Source: Mytilisepta virgata
Lineage: Eukaryota; Mollusca; Bivalvia; Mytilida; Mytilidae
Reading direction: 5' to 3'
DNA: 64,000 nucleotides
Assembly: GCA_028015205.1 (NCBI GenBank)
Contig: CM051514.1
Span: 22,770,150-22,834,149, forward strand
The stretch's first letter is position 1; each line of letters begins with the position of its first letter. Below, in pieces: positions 61,601 to 64,000 of this stretch. The notes beneath the pieces were generated by a model. The model saw only the letters and a list, made by a program, of their open reading frames with translations. It did not search any database and had not been told where the DNA came from. Position numbers and translations under genes: made by a program.

Positions 61601-63166
61601 TCCCTTCAGCTTTTATTCATCACTTTATATAACTGGTTTTCACCAGCAGAAAAAGACTAGAAATACTCAACTGGTGGTTCATATTTGATATGACAAAAAT
61701 TCCCTTCAACGATCAAGGCAAAGTCATACAAAATATATATATTATCATCATCAAACAATTTTAGACGTAATTTGTTCTTGATTCATTTATTAGTTATTTG
61801 TTACAAATCAAAATTTACTTGTTCATATAATTTCAACGCTTGAAATAATATATCAATATGACGCAATCTTTATTTATCTTAAGAATAATATTTATGTCAC
61901 GGGAAACAACTTGCTTTGTTTTTAAAAACGAAATGTTATAGTGTCTGATTTTATTCACTGACATCGACACACTTAAAGTCCACATACATAAAATAAACTT
62001 GTTGCACAAAGTGTGCATTTCTATATTCATCTCTATTGTGTATGTCTGGGACCAAAATAAAATAAAACAAAATATTTTCTATGAAACAAAGTTTTAACGT
62101 AAAAAAATGCATGAATGTTTGCTTGTCTGTTTAACGGTTTGTTAATTTGATTTTTTTTCATCGTCATCTCATATTTCTAATCTCAATTAGTAAGACACCA
62201 TTTGCTGAAATAGGGATGTAGTAGAAATGAATTGACTCGTAGGCGACAATTTTTTAAAACCGAAAAAGTAACCGATAACACGAAATATTAAGAAGAAGAT
62301 GCAAGTACCGAAATATATGCACCAAAATAAAGCAACAGAAAGAGATTTACACGAAAGAACTACCACCACCGTAAATGTTCTTAAAGTATATTTTTAAGTG
62401 TCAGTCTGGTGTCAGTATCAAAATACTAGCCACTAAGCTAGAGATATCCAAGTAGACCCTAATTCGCCAAAACAAACACTAATTGTTGCCAATCAATACT
62501 ACACGATAAATATAGATTCTCCTTCAGGTACGAGTAAGTTTTGGAATTTCTCCAACCGAGATAGTTAAATTTTCGATTTTCAACACGCGAGCCTTTAGCG
62601 AGCGTGTTAAAATCTAAAATTTAACTATTGAAGGAGAATCTGTTTCTCCTATGATTTTCGACAAAAACCTCAAGAAAATGTCGCTGCTATGTAGTTTGTT
62701 TACATAGACGTCATTTCGGGACTTCTCTAGTTTATCGTTCCAATAACTGTAGAAAAAAGGGCGATAATTCCCACGTAGAAATTTAATCACCGGGAAGTGG
62801 TTAAAGATATTACAAATGTATGTATTTTTACCCCACCGATTAAACACGTCAAGAATAGGAGAAAAAAATCATATTTCACTCAATATTACGACTCATTAGT
62901 TGAAAGAGCAACTCGTCGAAAACCGAAAGAATCACACAAAACAAAAAATTATGAATTAGTGAGTATCAGTTGGAAATTATTCACTTGTTATTTCCAGAAG
63001 ACTTTACTCTAAAAGTAACACGTTACATATCAACCTGTTCTTGGCCTTCATACTTCGTGCTTTCATGTCCTGTTTGCGTGATAGTTTGTTTGTTGATGGT
63101 GTTGGGCTACCAAAGGATGTAAGGAAAGGGTCACATGGTGAAATTATATTTATACCAGAAGGTCCG
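58547..63166 (+). CDS. PTHR-like: Class B1 GPCR, parathyroid-hormone-receptor-like (partial gene, five exons)
   Basis: Five + strand exons (58547-58655, 59591-59701, 60078-60190, 61126-61220, 62998-63166) join without a frame break into 199 codons. Intron phases are 1, 1, 0 and 2; introns are 935, 376, 935 and 1777 bp, all GT-AG. The product carries the six ectodomain cysteines of secretin-family receptors, four N-glycosylation sequons (NYT, NGT, NET, NFS), TM1, TM2 and a long first extracellular loop. By family knowledge it is a plasma-membrane peptide-hormone receptor that would signal through Gs. The spacing of WD..LCW-type, CPDY, NGTW and N.TW motifs, and the GYSLS-like TM1 followed by FRRL-like and LHINLF, fit PTH receptors better than CRF, PDF, VIP or calcitonin receptors. 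The signal-peptide exon upstream was not located, and TM3-TM7 lie beyond position 64000. Class B1 is near certain; the PTHR subtype is an inference from motif spacing. Confidence 0.9.
59237..59311 (+). mobile_element. SINE B fragment in receptor intron
   Basis: GCCTAGCATGTCAACACTAA followed by AATTCGAATCCAGCTCG matches the tRNA-like half of SINE B. It lies in the first visible intron of the PTHR-like gene. Confidence 0.5.
59439..59549 (+). repeat. 59-bp tandem duplication in receptor intron
   Basis: CATTTCAGACAAATATGAAT begins at 59439 and again at 59498. The two units are identical for more than 50 bases up to TTTAAAACGCA. Confidence 0.9.
59591..59701 (+). CDS. PTHR-like: PTHR-like receptor exon: ectodomain cysteines 2-4
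   Basis: This exon has 2 nt, 36 codons and 1 nt, between ATCCACAG| and ACAG|GTTTGC. It reads VYCDMVWDNVMCWDAAPAG, then TTVKMKCPDYVVGFSKT. It contains ectodomain cysteines 2, 3 and 4, the structural tryptophan-aspartate of the hormone-receptor domain, and the CPDY motif typical of PTH and calcitonin receptors. The first split codon is GGC (Gly), completed by the G of the previous exon; the last is GGA (Gly), completed by the next exon. The match to the family is unambiguous at class level. Confidence 0.93.
60078..60190 (+). CDS. PTHR-like: PTHR-like receptor exon: ectodomain cysteines 5-6 and glycosylation motif
   Basis: This exon has 2 nt and 37 codons, between TTTTAATATAG| and GGCT|GTAAGT. 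It reads FATKTCTSNGTWYISPH, then TNETWTDFTGCATKNFSLMA. It holds ectodomain cysteines 5 and 6, the conserved NGTW, and the P-x(2)-N-x-T-W-x-x-[FY]-[ST]-x-C motif that PTH and calcitonin receptors share. NGT, NET and NFS are potential glycosylation sites. It ends in phase 0 in the linker before TM1, as the G exon of mammalian PTH receptors does. Confidence 0.93.
61126..61220 (+). CDS. PTHR-like: PTHR-like receptor exon: transmembrane helix 1
   Basis: This exon has 31 codons plus 2 nt, between TATATATTTTAAG| and TGTCG|GTAAGC. It reads EHLPRIRLMYNIGYGLSLG and then TLIIAVFIMLFC. The hydrophobic run is TM1, and IGYGLSLGTL is the family's G-Y-S-x-S-L signature with Gly replacing the usual Ser. The final CG is completed by A of the next exon to give the first Arg of the intracellular-loop-1 RRL motif. 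The acceptor is AAG rather than CAG/TAG, which is acceptable but weaker. Confidence 0.92.
62514..62641. repeat. Nested inverted repeat in receptor intron
   Basis: The outer arms are AGATTCTCCTTCA (62514-62526) and 62629-62641. The inner arms begin ATAGTTAAATTTT (62561) and end at 62628, meeting at a CACGCGAGCC / GCGAGCGTG centre. The left side has 34 unpaired bases between outer and inner arms; the right side has about none. No coding content. Confidence 0.8.
62998..63166 (+). CDS. PTHR-like: PTHR-like receptor exon: intracellular loop 1, TM2 and long extracellular loop 1
   Basis: This exon has 1 nt plus 56 codons, between TTATTTCCAG| and GGTCCG|GTAAGT. It reads RLYSKSNTLHINLFLAF, then ILRAFMSCLRD, followed by a loop of about 27 residues. 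The His of LHINLF and the Arg of ILRAF occupy the conserved class B polar positions in TM2 (2.50 and 2.60 in Wootten numbering). The loop after TM2 (SLFVDGVGLPKDVRKG and on to IPEGP) is long and lacks cysteine; the conserved loop cysteine before TM3 would start the next exon. A long loop 1 encoded on the TM2 exon is a PTH receptor trait. No plausible continuation exon occurs in the last 830 bases. Confidence 0.93.
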
Positions 63167-63299
63167 GTAAGTTAAACTATTTAACTGAGTTAACTTCTTA
63201 AAAGCAATTGTATAAACGTTAATTTGGAAATATACTGGAAATTGTTCGTAATTTACATCTTATAATTTGAAATATCATAAATATGAAATGTGCTTGTTG

Positions 63300-63519
63300 T
63301 ATGAAGGACCGTTTCGGATCATAATTCATTTTGTTACACGTACGCTAGAGGTACACGTAACACTTTGTACCTGTAGGGTACGCGAACAAAGTGTCACGTG
63401 TACCTCTAGGGTACATGAACAAAATTTTAGGTGTACCTGTAGGGTACGTGAACGACCTGTTACGCGTACCTCTAGCGTACGTGTAACAAAATGAATTATG
63501 ACCCGAACGGCCCTTCATA
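63300..63519. mobile_element. Foldback element carrying four exact-period 33-bp repeats
   Basis: Arms of about 60 bp (63300-63359 and 63460-63519; the left begins TATGAAGGACCG) are reverse complements with about five mismatches over TCATAATTCATTTTGTTACA and ACGTACGCTAGAGGTAC. Between and partly inside the arms, GTACCT[G/C]TAG[G/C]GTAC starts at 63367, 63400, 63433 and 63466, a constant 33-bp step. The spurious + frame through it shows matching 11-residue repeats. It lies in the intron after the TM2 exon. Confidence 0.85.
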
Positions 63520-64000
63520 TTTTGTTGAGACTATAAAGGTATCCGGACGATAAATGTCCCGGATGTTTCATACAACATAATATATAGCAATGACCTCGGT
63601 AATTATTGGCAAACTTCGGAATGCAATATGCCTAACTTATTTTTATAGACACTGCAGAAGAAGAGTGTTTCAACTTGAGAAGGATATACGTACATAGTTC
63701 CCGCTTTGAACACAGTCAAAAAGAAATATAATTTATGTCGATGACATATTATTGTCCGGGTACTTTAAGAAAGAAAAATGTTTTCTTTGAGATGAATATT
63801 AACAATATTTGCACAATATGCGTTTTTTTTCATATTGTATGGGACACGCTAAATTTCTTTTTTTTTGGCCACTATAGGAAGATACACATTTAGTAAACAT
63901 TCTTGAATAATATTGTAATTAAACGGTCAATTCAATGTAATGTTTGGTAAAATTGACAGTAATAAGCTTGCAAGTAGTAGTAAATGTCTACTAGAGGTTA

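Noticed and set aside
63267..63494. 75-codon frame with 11-residue Cys/Arg repeats, which looks like a small repeat protein
   Set aside because: It runs through the foldback element with its 33-bp array inside a receptor intron; the protein repeat is just the DNA repeat.
63652..63725. Possible next receptor exon after a TTTTTATAG acceptor
   Set aside because: The phase-0 frame required by the TM2 exon hits a stop after nine codons, and no TM3 motif is present in any frame.

Overview
This window looks like a strongly AT-rich, repeat-laden piece of a bivalve mollusc nuclear genome, most likely a mytilid mussel. There is no prokaryotic gene architecture. Nearly all open reading frames are short, lie in low-complexity DNA and overlap one another on opposite strands. 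Several interspersed repeats look like ones I know from mussel sequence: a tRNA-derived SINE beginning GCCTCGGTGG, a repeat containing CTCTTTGGTCGGGTTGTTGT, and the GACTCATCAGTG / AAAGCCAAAAC family. The species call rests on recognition, not on a search.

Only two protein-coding units can be supported. (1) At 58.5-63.2 kb on the + strand there are five phase-compatible exons, 199 codons in all, of a class B1 (secretin-type) G-protein-coupled receptor. They encode most of the six-cysteine hormone-binding ectodomain, TM1, TM2 and the first extracellular loop. Residue spacing and exon layout fit the parathyroid hormone receptor (PTHR) subgroup best. The signal-peptide exon was not found, and TM3 to the C-terminus lies beyond the right edge. 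(2) At 54.7-56.2 kb there is a complete Tc1-type DNA transposon: an uninterrupted 335-codon DD34E transposase on the - strand between two perfect 25-bp terminal inverted repeats with TA on each side.

Region by region: 1-12.5 kb is non-coding DNA with scattered repeat fragments and poly-C/G tracts. The stretch 12.5-14.3 kb is a compositionally more complex island with a pair of near-identical 79-bp direct repeats. The stretch 15.9-34.5 kb carries many dispersed repeat copies (SINE B, families C, G and H, minisatellites, hairpins). The stretch 36-41 kb and 50.5-51.2 kb share SINE A and a 365-390 bp repeat with a terminal palindrome. The stretch 42.4-45.7 kb is a run of three different tandem arrays. 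The stretch 47.5-49.6 kb has two foldback elements, one with TTAA ends. From 54.2 kb on come SINE B, the Tc1 element and the receptor exons, whose introns hold a 59-bp tandem duplication and two inverted-repeat elements.

The receptor and the transposon have no functional link beyond proximity: the transposon ends 2.3 kb upstream of the first receptor exon and may lie in that gene's first intron. I found no operon, defence system, CRISPR array, rRNA, functional tRNA or viral sequence.
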